In this document: positions 16,788 through 25,114 of the stretch, piece after piece
Position numbering within the stretch: the first letter of the stretch is position 1
Layout of the letters: each line of letters opens with the position of its first letter
Assembly: GCA_002432805.1 (NCBI GenBank)
Contig: DJGV01000007.1
Location: 1 to 64,000, forward strand
Direction: 5' to 3'
From: Fervidobacterium sp. UBA5837
GTDB lineage: Bacteria > Thermotogota > Thermotogae > Thermotogales > Fervidobacteriaceae
DNA: 64,000 bases
Notes under the pieces: model-generated
The model's input: only the letters and a program-made list of their open reading frames with translations
What the model was told of the DNA's origin: nothing
Databases searched by the model: none
Translations under genes and position numbers: made by a program

Positions 16788-17813
16788 GTGATGACTCAAA
16801 TGTATATCGATGATCCAAACGTTAGTGATAAGTTCAACGTGGATGTGGAAAGAATCATTTCATCCGCCGAAAAATTGAAGACGCTGGCGATCATAGGGTT
16901 GGAAAAGAACACAGGAAAAACAGAAACGCTGAATTTTATCGTTAGACATTTAAAGAATAGAAAGAAGATATCGATTACTTCTATTGGAACGGACGGGGAA
17001 GAGAAGGATTTAGTCTACGGAACACTCAAACCGTCCGTGTACGTTGAAGCAGGTTTTGTATACACAACAACGGAGTATTTCTTTAGAAAGAGGAAGGTAC
17101 TATCTGAAATATTGTATGTCTCTCAGCAATCAACGGCAACTGGAAGACTTGTTATAGCAAGGGCTTTGGAGAGTGGTAAGGTCGTAATATCAGGCCCTCC
17201 AACTGTGGAATGGATGAAAGACGTCGTAGCTTTTATGCATAGATACTCCGATATGGTCATAATAGACGGTGCGCTCTCGCGGTTTAGCCAGGCAACACCG
17301 CTTATTGCTGATGGTATAATACTTGCAACGGGTGCTGCTTACTCTCTAAACAAGAACGAGATAATAAAGCATACGCGGTATGTTTGCACACTTGCAACGC
17401 TTCCAACCGCTGATAAGCAAACGGCGAATATTCTTGATGAACTAAATGGTGTTTACATCGCAGATGGTGAAAAGTGGGATAAGGCACCCATTGAGTCTGC
17501 ATTGAACATCTCACAATTAGAAGCCTTTGGTAAAACTTTCAAAAGCATATATATCTCTGGTGCGCTAACAGATTCCATTTTGAGGTATTTGCACGATAGA
17601 GAGATAATCGTGCGTGATTTTACCAAGATATTCGTCACTCAAGACACTTACAACAAATATAAACCAAGTATAAAAGTACTAAGGAATGCAAATATAATTG
17701 GAATCACCGTCAACCCACTCTCACCAAATGGTTATTTACTAGACTCGATTTCAATTATCCGTGAGCTCAAAAGCTACCTGCCAACGTTGCCAATAATAGA
17801 CGTGAAATTATAG
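16788..17813 (+). CDS. kamB: KamB-type P-loop protein, proposed lysine 5,6-aminomutase reactivase subunit
   Basis: This 341-residue protein has an N-terminal Walker A, IIGLEKNTGKTETLN, near residues 36-50, and a later hydrophobic strand ending in Asp (MVIIDGAL). It has no membrane segments. Proteins of this type sit beside the MutS-like kamC in lysine-fermentation clusters and are named as reactivating factors for the B12-dependent aminomutase, which is prone to inactivation. That role comes from family naming and context; the sequence itself shows only a nucleotide-binding protein. A GTG at 16788 and an ATG at 16791 are both possible starts behind AAAGGT. Confidence 0.75.
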   Translation: MMTQMYIDDPNVSDKFNVDVERIISSAEKLKTLAIIGLEKNTGKTETLNFIVRHLKNRKKISITSIGTDGEEKDLVYGTLKPSVYVEAGFVYTTTEYFFRKRKVLSEILYVSQQSTATGRLVIARALESGKVVISGPPTVEWMKDVVAFMHRYSDMVIIDGALSRFSQATPLIADGIILATGAAYSLNKNEIIKHTRYVCTLATLPTADKQTANILDELNGVYIADGEKWDKAPIESALNISQLEAFGKTFKSIYISGALTDSILRYLHDREIIVRDFTKIFVTQDTYNKYKPSIKVLRNANIIGITVNPLSPNGYLLDSISIIRELKSYLPTLPIIDVKL

Positions 17814-17844
17814 AATTGTGAAAGATTCACGAGGGGCGTAAAGA

Positions 17845-19317
17845 ATGGAAAAAGTGCAACATTCAAAACTGTTTACATTCCCGGAAAAAAGAGAAGAATT
17901 TGAAAAAATAATCGGATTCGATTACATAAGGACGCAATTGAATCCTAAGACACCTTTCGGAAAAAGGTACTTTCAGCACATTCAATCTCTGAAAGGTGAG
18001 CATTTAATGAAACAATTGCAAGATACACAGTACATCATCCAAAAGTTGGAAAAGAATGCAAAATTGTGCGGGGTAGTAGAAAATACGCTCGAATGTATCA
18101 TAGACATCTCTCAAACTGTACACAGATTGGAATCAAGTGAGGTAGTTGATGAGATCGAGTTATTTGAGTTAAAAAACTTTGTACTCACTGTCCAGTCGTT
18201 GAGAGGACAGGTATCAGGCTTCCTAGACGACCAGTTCATTCCACCAAATCTCGAAGACGTGTTGAATTTGCTGGACCCAGAAGGACTTAAGATGCCAACG
18301 TTTTACATATACGACCTATACGATGAGAGATTAAAAGAGATAAGAAAGAAAAAGAGAGAATTGAACAAGATACACAGCGGGAAAGACGATCCGGAAGGTT
18401 CTGAAATGGAGATAGCACTTGAAAATGAGGAAAGGGAAATCGAAAAGCAAGTTATTGAGAGAATAAGCAAGGATTTATCCCAAAAGGCAACAGAATTGAG
18501 AAATGCGATCGAAAAAGTGAGATATCTTGACGTTATCATGGCAAAGGCGAAGTTGGCTGTTGCGTTGGAACTTTCCATGCCTTCGGTATGTACACAGGAA
18601 ATTAAGGATGCGGGAAGACTTGTGATTTACAACATGTTCAATCCTGTTTTGAAAGAGAAGTTGGTAGCGGGTGGGAAAAGGTATCAACCGGTCAGTATAG
18701 AGATAGAAAAGGGCGTGACGTTGATTGTCGGAGCAAACATGTCTGGAAAGAGTGTGATACTCAGGACCGTTGCATTAATTCAATACATGGCACAGCTCGG
18801 CTTTTTCGTTCCAGCATGCTTTTGCGAGACAGTGTACTTTGACACGATTGCAATCGTCACAGAAGATGCGCAAAGGCCACTAAGTGGTCTATCTTCGTTC
18901 GCAGCTGAGATCAAAGCAATCGACGAGATATATTGCAAAGTCAAAGAGAATTCGACAAATTCATTGAATTCACTAATTATGATAGACGAGCCTGCACGTA
19001 CAACTAATCCGCACGAAGGTACTGCAATTGTAAACGCGATTGTTGAATTATTCGAAAATGTTGAATGCTATGCACTCATCGTCTCACACTTCGATGGGAT
19101 AAATACCAAGAGAAGACTGAGAGTTAAAGGATTGAGAAATGATGTTCAATTCCTTGATGCTGTGAAGAACATACAAGATTACATAGATTACCAGCTCATC
19201 GAAGTCGAAGGTAATGAAGTTCCAAAAGAGGCAATTCGTGTCATGGAACTACTCAAAATTAACGATGAGTTTGTCAATAAAGCAAAAGAGAAGATAGATG
19301 AGCTGAATAAGAAGTGA
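17845..19317 (+). CDS. kamC: KamC, MutS-like ATPase, proposed aminomutase reactivase
   Basis: This 490-residue protein resembles the core and ATPase parts of MutS. It has a helical lever region (about 20-250, with a charged coiled stretch near 150-215), then Walker A IVGANMSGKSVILRT near 295-309, and a Walker B-like MIDEPARTTNPHEG near 378-391. There is no mismatch-binding domain, so it is not a DNA-repair MutS. It is fixed in lysine-degradation clusters next to kamD/kamE and is thought to keep the cobalamin aminomutase active by exchanging damaged cofactor. The start ATG follows GAGGGG. Confidence 0.85.
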   Translation: MEKVQHSKLFTFPEKREEFEKIIGFDYIRTQLNPKTPFGKRYFQHIQSLKGEHLMKQLQDTQYIIQKLEKNAKLCGVVENTLECIIDISQTVHRLESSEVVDEIELFELKNFVLTVQSLRGQVSGFLDDQFIPPNLEDVLNLLDPEGLKMPTFYIYDLYDERLKEIRKKKRELNKIHSGKDDPEGSEMEIALENEEREIEKQVIERISKDLSQKATELRNAIEKVRYLDVIMAKAKLAVALELSMPSVCTQEIKDAGRLVIYNMFNPVLKEKLVAGGKRYQPVSIEIEKGVTLIVGANMSGKSVILRTVALIQYMAQLGFFVPACFCETVYFDTIAIVTEDAQRPLSGLSSFAAEIKAIDEIYCKVKENSTNSLNSLIMIDEPARTTNPHEGTAIVNAIVELFENVECYALIVSHFDGINTKRRLRVKGLRNDVQFLDAVKNIQDYIDYQLIEVEGNEVPKEAIRVMELLKINDEFVNKAKEKIDELNKK

Positions 19318-19363
19318 AAAATCGGAAACATCTTATAACGGGCAAGCACAAGGAGGTAATCGC

Positions 19364-20941
19364 ATGGCAGAAATGTTTGAAAGCAAGTTGGGAATCGATG
19401 AAAAGAAAGTGGAGAAAGCAAGACAGATTGCAAAGGATATTGCACTCGATGTTGTGAGTTTTGTCAACCAGTATTCAACCGTAAGCGTTGAACGAACGAT
19501 ATGCAGGTTTTTTGGAATAGACGGTGTAAATAGTGATGATGTACCATTGCCCAACGTCGTTGTAGATCACATAAAGGAGAACGGTGGACTCCAAGATGGA
19601 GTGGCTTTGTACATAGGTAACGCTATGCTCGAAACTGGGTTGACACCTCAACAAATAGCTGAGCAAGTCTCAAATGGCAAACTGAGTCTTACGAAATTAC
19701 CGATGCACGATGTAGAGGAGATAAAATCAAAGATCGACGAACTTGCTCAAGAAGCGATAAAACTAATAGATGAAAAGAGACAAGAACGTGAGAGGATGCT
19801 TTCCGAAATTGGTGAGCCATCGCAACCTTACGTATATGTCATCGTTGCTACCGGCAATATCTACGAAGATGTTGTTCAAGCTCAAGCGGCAGCAAGGCAA
19901 GGGGCAGATGTAATAGCTGTGATACGTTCAACTGCACAGAGCCTTTTGGATTACGTGCCTTACGGTGCTACAACTGAAGGATTTGGCGGGACATTTGCAA
20001 CTCAAGAAAATTTCAAAATCATGAGAAGAGCACTCGATGAAGTCTCGAAGGAAGTTGGAAGATACGTACGGCAGACAAACTACAGTTCAGGTCTATGCAT
20101 GCCAGAGATTGCAGCGTTGGGTGCTATGGAACGGCTTGACATGATGCTCAACGATGCACTCTACGGTATACTCTTCAGAGATATAAACATGATTAGAACG
20201 ATGGTCGACCAGTACTTTTCAAGGATAATACTCGGATATGCGGGGATAATCATAAACACAGGTGAAGATAACTACTTGACTACAGCAGATGCGTACGAAC
20301 AAGGCCACACAGTGACAGCTTCTCAGCTCATAAACGAACAACTTGCACTGCTGGCAGGTATACCGGAAGAACAGATGGGACTCGGCCATGCATTTGAGAT
20401 GGATCCATCTATGGAAAATGGATTTTTGTACGAACTTGCACAGGCACAGCTTTCAAGGGAGATATTCCCAAAGGCACCGCTCAAATACATGCCACCAACG
20501 CGATTCATGACAGGCAATATCTTCAAAGGACTCGTACAAGATGCATTGTTCAACGTTGTTGGTATATGGACAAAACAAGGTATACAATTACTTGGCATGA
20601 TGACTGAAGCAATTCATACACCATTTTTATCCGATAGATACGTTGCAATAGACAGTGCCAAATACATATTCAACAACATGAAAAACCTCGGCGACGAGAT
20701 TACGTTCAAGGAGAATGGCATCATTCAGAAGAGGGCAGAGGAAGTGTTGGACCAAACAATTGACTTGTTAGAAAAGATGCGTGATGATGGGTTATTCAGA
20801 TCACTTGAAAAGGGTGTCTTTGCAAATACAAAGAGACCCATGAGGGGCGGTAAGGGACTGGACGGTGTCTTTGAGAAGGGGAAGCATTACTACAATCCGT
20901 TTCCCGAAATGATGCTCAGTAGAAAACGTGAAGAACGGTAA
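19364..20941 (+). CDS. kamD: Lysine 5,6-aminomutase alpha subunit
   Basis: This 525-residue subunit carries the TIM-barrel of the B12- and PLP-dependent aminomutase, which moves the terminal amino group of beta-lysine to give 3,5-diaminohexanoate. Recognisable blocks are VSVERTICRFFGIDGV near 45, YVIVATGNIYEDVVQAQAAARQGADVIAVIRSTAQSLLDYV-type barrel strands near 160-200, and GKLSLTKLPMHD. The length matches the family. The ribosome site AAGGAGGTAATCGC is strong. It partners KamE, encoded 133 bp downstream. Confidence 0.95.
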   Translation: MAEMFESKLGIDEKKVEKARQIAKDIALDVVSFVNQYSTVSVERTICRFFGIDGVNSDDVPLPNVVVDHIKENGGLQDGVALYIGNAMLETGLTPQQIAEQVSNGKLSLTKLPMHDVEEIKSKIDELAQEAIKLIDEKRQERERMLSEIGEPSQPYVYVIVATGNIYEDVVQAQAAARQGADVIAVIRSTAQSLLDYVPYGATTEGFGGTFATQENFKIMRRALDEVSKEVGRYVRQTNYSSGLCMPEIAALGAMERLDMMLNDALYGILFRDINMIRTMVDQYFSRIILGYAGIIINTGEDNYLTTADAYEQGHTVTASQLINEQLALLAGIPEEQMGLGHAFEMDPSMENGFLYELAQAQLSREIFPKAPLKYMPPTRFMTGNIFKGLVQDALFNVVGIWTKQGIQLLGMMTEAIHTPFLSDRYVAIDSAKYIFNNMKNLGDEITFKENGIIQKRAEEVLDQTIDLLEKMRDDGLFRSLEKGVFANTKRPMRGGKGLDGVFEKGKHYYNPFPEMMLSRKREER

Positions 20942-21074
20942 GCACAGTAGACATAGTAGATATAGTAAGCATATCGTAAGAATCGTAGTATTCGCAAATT
21001 GCATATTGTAAACAAAATACTGAAAAAAATACTTGAAAAAATGCTGAAAATCTGCAAAAAGAGGGGGCATAGCA

Positions 21075-21869
21075 ATGAGCGGAGGATTGTACTCGCTTGA
21101 AAAGAAAGATTTCAATAAGACGCTTGATTTGAAGGCAATAAAACCTTACGGCGATGCGATGAACGACGGAAAGGTACAAGTCAGTTTTACACTACCAGTG
21201 TCAGACGGGGGTGAGGCAGTCGAAGCAGCAAAGCAGCTCATGAAAAAGATGGGGTTGGACAACCCGATGATCGTGTACCATAACCAGCTTACGGAGGCAT
21301 TCACTTTCTTTATCGGATACGGTGAGTGCGTACACACGATAGACTACACGTCGATTAAGGTGCCAAAGGTAGAAGTGCGCACAATGACAATGGAAGAGAT
21401 AGACGAATTCATAGAAAAGAACATAGGAAGAAAACTTGTTATCGTAGGTGCGACGACCGGAACTGATGCGCATACAGTCGGGCTTGATGCGATACTCAAC
21501 ATGAAAGGCTTTGCAGGCCATTATGGACTTGAGAGATACAAATGGTTTGAAGTCTACAACATGGGCAGCCAAGTACCAAACGAAGATTTCGTTGCAAAGG
21601 CGATCGAAGTAAAGGCTGATGCGCTGCTCGTCTCACAGACTGTTACGGCGAAAAATGTGCACATAAAGAACCTTACAAATCTCATAGAATTACTTGAAGC
21701 AGAAGGAATAAGAAAGGACCTAATCGTAGTTATTGGTGGGCCAAGGATCACACACGAACTTGCAAAGGAATTGGGGTTCGACGCAGGATTTGGACCTGGT
21801 ACATTCGCTGAAGATGTGGGCGCATACATAGCTCAAGAATGGGTAAGGAGATTTGGAGGGAAGAAATAA
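21075..21869 (+). CDS. kamE: Lysine 5,6-aminomutase beta subunit, cobalamin-binding
   Basis: This 264-residue subunit binds adenosylcobalamin and PLP. The base-off/His-on signature is TGTDAHTVGLDAI (D-x-H-x-x-G) near 136-146, followed by LLVSQTVTAKN and the glycine-rich VVIGGPRITHE near 215-225. A short N-terminal dimerisation and PLP region precedes the Rossmann-like B12 domain. The ATG follows GAGGGGGC. It is the last gene of the lysine operon. Only 8 bp separate its stop from the convergent pilin-like gene, and no terminator is visible. Confidence 0.95.
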   Translation: MSGGLYSLEKKDFNKTLDLKAIKPYGDAMNDGKVQVSFTLPVSDGGEAVEAAKQLMKKMGLDNPMIVYHNQLTEAFTFFIGYGECVHTIDYTSIKVPKVEVRTMTMEEIDEFIEKNIGRKLVIVGATTGTDAHTVGLDAILNMKGFAGHYGLERYKWFEVYNMGSQVPNEDFVAKAIEVKADALLVSQTVTAKNVHIKNLTNLIELLEAEGIRKDLIVVIGGPRITHELAKELGFDAGFGPGTFAEDVGAYIAQEWVRRFGGKK

Positions 21870-21877
21870 CATTCGAA

Positions 21878-22303
21878 CTACCATTTCATTATACGTATTT
21901 CCACGCCAGGCAATTCTGTGTAAGCGTCTACAGTAAGTTGATGTACTTCTGGATTATCTTTTGAAATATCGGCAAATTTTGCACTTTTACCTGTGTAGAT
22001 AATAGTTGCAGCTGCAGTGTTATCAACATTGAATACTGTATCAAAGACTATTTCATAACCTGCTGGAAGATGCGATATGTAATCAATTAATACTGTGCTG
22101 GAAGCGTAACGTGTCTTTGGTAATTCGTGAACGGTAGCAAAATAAATGTCGATAGCCGTCTTCAAATTTTTAAAGTTCTGAGCTACCTGATTTGCCTGTA
22201 CATCTCTGTATGCACTAAAAACAAGTGCTGTCACAACTAACATCAATAAAGAAATAACTGCCAAGGTCACCAAAAGTTCAACCAATGTAAATCCATTTAC
22301 CAT
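21878..22303 (-). CDS. Type IV pilin-like / pseudopilin protein
   Basis: This 141-residue protein begins MVNGFTLVELL, a class III prepilin signal: cleavage would follow Gly4, leaving N-terminal Phe and Glu at position 5 of the mature protein. A single hydrophobic helix (to about residue 30) is followed by a polar domain rich in strands. The start is the ATG at 22303, eight bases after GAGGTG; a GTG at 22312 overlaps that site. It differs clearly from the two duplicated pilins next to it. It is probably surface-exposed or part of a secretion or DNA-uptake pseudopilus; no assembly genes are in the window. Confidence 0.85.
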   Translation of the reverse strand: MVNGFTLVELLVTLAVISLLMLVVTALVFSAYRDVQANQVAQNFKNLKTAIDIYFATVHELPKTRYASSTVLIDYISHLPAGYEIVFDTVFNVDNTAAATIIYTGKSAKFADISKDNPEVHQLTVDAYTELPGVEIRIMKW

Positions 22304-22379
22304 ACATCTCACCTCAGGTAGACTGGGTAGATTGAAAAATCAAAATCAATATAAGCAAGCAGAATAAAGCTATTAAGAA

Positions 22380-22414
22380 CAACAATCGGTCCCTTTTGCA
22401 GGGACCGATTGTTG
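22380..22414 (-). terminator. Strong hairpin after the second duplicated pilin gene
   Basis: A perfect 14-bp stem (22380-22393 with 22401-22414) with a 7-nt loop lies 20 bp after the pilin stop. Only a weak U-rich stretch follows on the minus strand, so it may be a partial terminator or an mRNA-stabilising element between two pilin genes. Confidence 0.6.
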
Positions 22415-22434
22415 GATATTCTAAATAATGTGTA

Positions 22435-22851
22435 TTACCACCATTTTACAACAGTAGCTTCCATAGTAGGATTGTCAGAACCATCATTTATAACATTCGG
22501 ATTTTGCTTCTTAACATCATCTACATCTACATCTCCACCAGTATATTTTACAATAGCCTTTTCTTCTCCATCAGTCCAATTAACTGGAGTAGGGGCAGCA
22601 TTAATGGTATAGTTAGCTGGTTTTGAGGAAAGATAATTGCTACTTACCAATACATCAATATCGTCTGGAAAACCCTGTTCAGTATTTACGTAATTTTCTA
22701 TCGCCGTCATGATATTTCGCAAGTTCTGCGCCACCTGGCTTGCCCTCGCAGTCTTAACTGCATTCAGTGCCATAGGTGTTGCAACTGCCATGAGTGCGGC
22801 TATGACTGCCAACACTATCAATAGTTCTACTAACGTAAACCCTTTTTTCAT
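22435..22851 (-). CDS. Type IV pilin-like protein, duplicated copy with intact start
   Basis: This 138-residue protein starts MKKGFTLVELLIVLAVIAAL, a standard prepilin leader with Glu5 after cleavage at Gly4. The helix is followed by MALNAVKTARASQVAQNLRNIMTAIENYVNT and a variable C-terminal domain ending VVKWW. The ATG at 22851 has GGAGGTG at ideal distance. A longer frame back to 22992 would run through the duplicated leader and the end of the neighbour, so I reject it. It is second in a three-pilin unit. Confidence 0.9.
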   Translation of the reverse strand: MKKGFTLVELLIVLAVIAALMAVATPMALNAVKTARASQVAQNLRNIMTAIENYVNTEQGFPDDIDVLVSSNYLSSKPANYTINAAPTPVNWTDGEEKAIVKYTGGDVDVDDVKKQNPNVINDGSDNPTMEATVVKWW

Positions 22852-22942
22852 AAAATCCACCTCCGTTTGGATAGAATTGAATTTGCACCACTTTTTTAGA
22901 AACTTCTTTAAACTATGCCGTGACGTCCCTTTATAATGGGTA

Positions 22943-23374
22943 TTACCACCATTTTGCAACAGTAGCTTCCATAGTAGGCTTGCCACCACCATTTATAACA
23001 TTCGGATTCTGCTTCTGAACATCTGCTACAGCTACATCACCACCACCATAAATTATAGTAGCCTTTATTTGTCCATTATTAGTAGTCCAAGTATCTGAAT
23101 AAGTAATGCTGTAGTTAGTTGGGTTGGAGGAAAGATAACCCTTACTTACCAACGTATTAATAAATGTATTAGTACTTGTTGGAAGGTCCCGTTCAGTATT
23201 TACGTAATTTTGTACCGCCGTCATGATATTCGACAAGTTCTGCGCTACTTGGCTTGCCCTCGCAGTCTTAACTGCATTCAATGCCATAGGTGTTGCAACC
23301 GCCATGAGTGCGGCTATGACTGCCAACACTATCAATAGTTCTACTAACGTAAACCCTTTTTTCGTAAAATCCAC
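22943..23374 (-). CDS. Type IV pilin-like protein, duplicated copy whose normal start codon is ACG
   Basis: The coding sequence is intact for about 140 residues (KKGFTLVELLIVLAVIAAL... to VAKWW). At the position where the sister gene has ATG (eight bases after GGAGGTG), this copy reads ACG (23365-23363). The nearest usual start in frame is the GTG at 23374, which lies inside the Shine-Dalgarno sequence itself and would give the leader MDFTKKG. Either translation is poor, or ACG or GTG is used weakly, or the base change is recent. It is the promoter-proximal gene of the unit. Confidence 0.7.
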   Translation of the reverse strand: MDFTKKGFTLVELLIVLAVIAALMAVATPMALNAVKTARASQVAQNLSNIMTAVQNYVNTERDLPTSTNTFINTLVSKGYLSSNPTNYSITYSDTWTTNNGQIKATIIYGGGDVAVADVQKQNPNVINGGGKPTMEATVAKWW

Positions 23375-23508
23375 CTCCGTTTGGATAGAATTGAATTTAT
23401 GCCACTTTTTTAGAAATTTCTTTAAACTATGCCGTTACATCCCTTTGTGTTGATAGTGCATATCGATAATTACATGAATACAAACAATCAGAACTCGAAA
23501 TCTATCTT

Positions 23509-23517
23509 ATTATATCA
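23509..23517 (-). promoter_or_regulatory. Extended -10 promoter of the pilin genes
   Basis: On the minus strand TGATATAAT (23517-23509) is an extended -10 element about 140 bp before the first pilin frame. No good -35 is visible at 17 bp, which fits extended -10 promoters. The remainder of 23375-23707 holds only the duplicated leader and the tsf terminator. Confidence 0.5.
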
Positions 23518-23620
23518 CGCTTTTTGGTTCAATTTTTATTAACTTTATGAACCGCTGAGAATCGATGATGAACGGTATGGATTTGGCTATGAACGACATG
23601 AATTTGAGTACAAGTGAAAT

Positions 23621-23651
23621 AAAAAAAGCCGTGTTATACACGGCTTTTTTT
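23621..23651 (-). terminator. Bidirectional intrinsic terminator after tsf
   Basis: GCCGTGT (23628-23634) and ACACGGC (23638-23644) pair around TAT and are flanked by seven A and seven T, so it works on both strands. It lies about 57 bp after the tsf stop. Confidence 0.92.
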
Positions 23652-23707
23652 ATTGTACGAACTGCTGAAAGTTGAAAAGATTTTCATAAAGATTTTCATT
23701 TAGAATC

Positions 23708-24301
23708 TTACTCACCAATTTGCATTCTGACGAATCTGGATACTTGGATATTTTCACCTATCTTTGCTATCGCTTGTTGTACCATGTCCTTTATGCCAAC
23801 TGTCTGATCAAGTGCGTATTTCTGATCCATAAGGCAGTTTTCTTCGTAGAAGTTTTCAAGTTTTCCCTCAATTATCTTTTCAACAACCTGTGCTGGTTTA
23901 CCAGAATCTTTGAGTTGTTCTCTGTATATTTCTTTTTCCTTCTCGATTACATCTGCTGGTACATCTTCTCTCTTTACCCACCTTGGTGCCATTGCGGCAA
24001 TGTGCATGGCTATCTTGTTGCCCAATTCTTTGAATTCATTTGTTCTTGCAACGAAATCGGTCTCACAATTGAGTTCAAGTAGGACACCTAATTTGCCATT
24101 GTGGTGAATGTAGGAGATGATTAAACCTTCGTGAGTCTCCCTTCCCGCTTTCTTTGCCGCTTTCGAAAGACCTTTTTTTCTGAGTATATCGATGGCCTTC
24201 TCTATGTCGCCCGCTGCTTCGTTCAATGCATTTTTACAATCCATCATGCCGGCGCCAGTTCTTTCTCTCAGTTCTTTGACCATTTGTGCACTAATTTCCA
24301 T
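23708..24301 (-). CDS. tsf: Translation elongation factor Ts
   Basis: This 197-residue EF-Ts is the nucleotide-exchange factor of EF-Tu. The N-terminal UBA-like part shows LRERTGAGMMDCKNAL; the core shows NCETDFVARTNEF and the C-terminal LMDQKYALDQTVGIKDM. It is a short form with a single reduced core, as in other Thermotogota. rpsB, the usual neighbour in many bacteria, is absent here; the gene follows a PHP phosphatase gene by 90 bp. The ATG has AAGGAGGTATGTAGCT upstream. Confidence 0.96.
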   Translation of the reverse strand: MEISAQMVKELRERTGAGMMDCKNALNEAAGDIEKAIDILRKKGLSKAAKKAGRETHEGLIISYIHHNGKLGVLLELNCETDFVARTNEFKELGNKIAMHIAAMAPRWVKREDVPADVIEKEKEIYREQLKDSGKPAQVVEKIIEGKLENFYEENCLMDQKYALDQTVGIKDMVQQAIAKIGENIQVSRFVRMQIGE

Positions 24302-24391
24302 AGCTACATACCTCCTTGTGATTTCTATATAGATGATATATTCCTCTTGTTTTTGGCATTCAGTATTTTTGCCGCGCTGGATTTCTAATTC

Positions 24392-25114
24392 TTATATTCT
24401 TACTTCTTTCCATTCTATGTCGAATACCAAGATATAATTGTAACCGAGTTTCTTCAATATTTCAATACCATCGTTTATCCCTTTGCCAATATCTTCCAGT
24501 TCATGTGCATCTGATCCAATTGTTATGTTTCTTCCACCCAAAGATTTGTACAACTTCAGTATTTCGATCGATGGGTTCGGCTCACCGTAAATGGACATGG
24601 TTGCAGTATTTAATTCGAGCGATTTTCCATTTTTGATAAGTGTTTTGAGTATCTCGCCAATTACATCGAAGAGATCTTTGGCAAAAGGTTCGTTGTATTC
24701 GTGATATCTCCTTGGAAAGTCTAAGTGTGCAAGTGCATGGTAGCCATCAAATCTATTGACTATATCGAGTAATCTCAAAAGGTACCTCTTGTAGTTTGTT
24801 TGATTTACTGGATTTTCGATGTAATGGTGTGAGAATAGCACGTAATCGAATTTCGTTGTATCGACTGTGAGTTCTTTGATGCCGTTCCAACCGAGTTCCA
24901 CACCAACTGGTAATGAATATTTCTCCATCTTCTTTCTGTATTCGTCTACATTCAATATGTTCTCGTGTTCGTCAGCTATTTCATAATGATCAGTGATTAT
25001 GATGTGTTCTATGTTTTTCTCTCGCGATACCCTTATTATGTCCTCTATACGCGATTCAGAATCTGGTGAATAGTTGCTATGCAAATGGTAATCTGCGATT
25101 ATACCTGGCCTCAC
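24392..25114 (-). CDS. PHP-domain phosphatase, HisJ-like
   Basis: This 240-residue protein has the PHP metal motifs: DYHLHSNYSPDS near the N-terminus, ITDHYE near 40, a late SDAHE and internal histidines for a multinuclear metal site. It resembles histidinol-phosphatase HisJ, but no his genes are nearby, so the substrate is uncertain. It starts at a GTG overlapping the pyrG stop by 4 bp (GTGA), with GGAGGTTAATCA upstream, so it is translationally coupled to pyrG. Confidence 0.8.
   Translation of the reverse strand: MRPGIIADYHLHSNYSPDSESRIEDIIRVSREKNIEHIIITDHYEIADEHENILNVDEYRKKMEKYSLPVGVELGWNGIKELTVDTTKFDYVLFSHHYIENPVNQTNYKRYLLRLLDIVNRFDGYHALAHLDFPRRYHEYNEPFAKDLFDVIGEILKTLIKNGKSLELNTATMSIYGEPNPSIEILKLYKSLGGRNITIGSDAHELEDIGKGINDGIEILKKLGYNYILVFDIEWKEVRI

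Larger units (their letters stand above)
22433..23445. repeat. Tandem duplication covering two pilin genes and their leaders
   Basis: Unit 1 (about 22433-22931) and unit 2 (about 22941-23445) match closely at both ends: the 5' leader, ribosome site and first 45 codons, and the last 20 codons (KQNPNVIN...PTMEATV-KWW). The middle, coding for the exposed domain, differs strongly in sequence and by a few codons. Conserved flanks around a divergent core suggest duplication followed by diversification, with the ends kept alike by selection or gene conversion. Confidence 0.9.

Noticed and set aside
18700..19060. KamC as a DNA mismatch-repair MutS
   Set aside because: ATPase motifs are MutS-like, but the mismatch-binding and connector domains are missing and the gene sits inside the kam operon.
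21201..21572. 123-codon minus-strand frame
   Set aside because: Antisense to kamE with no start signals.
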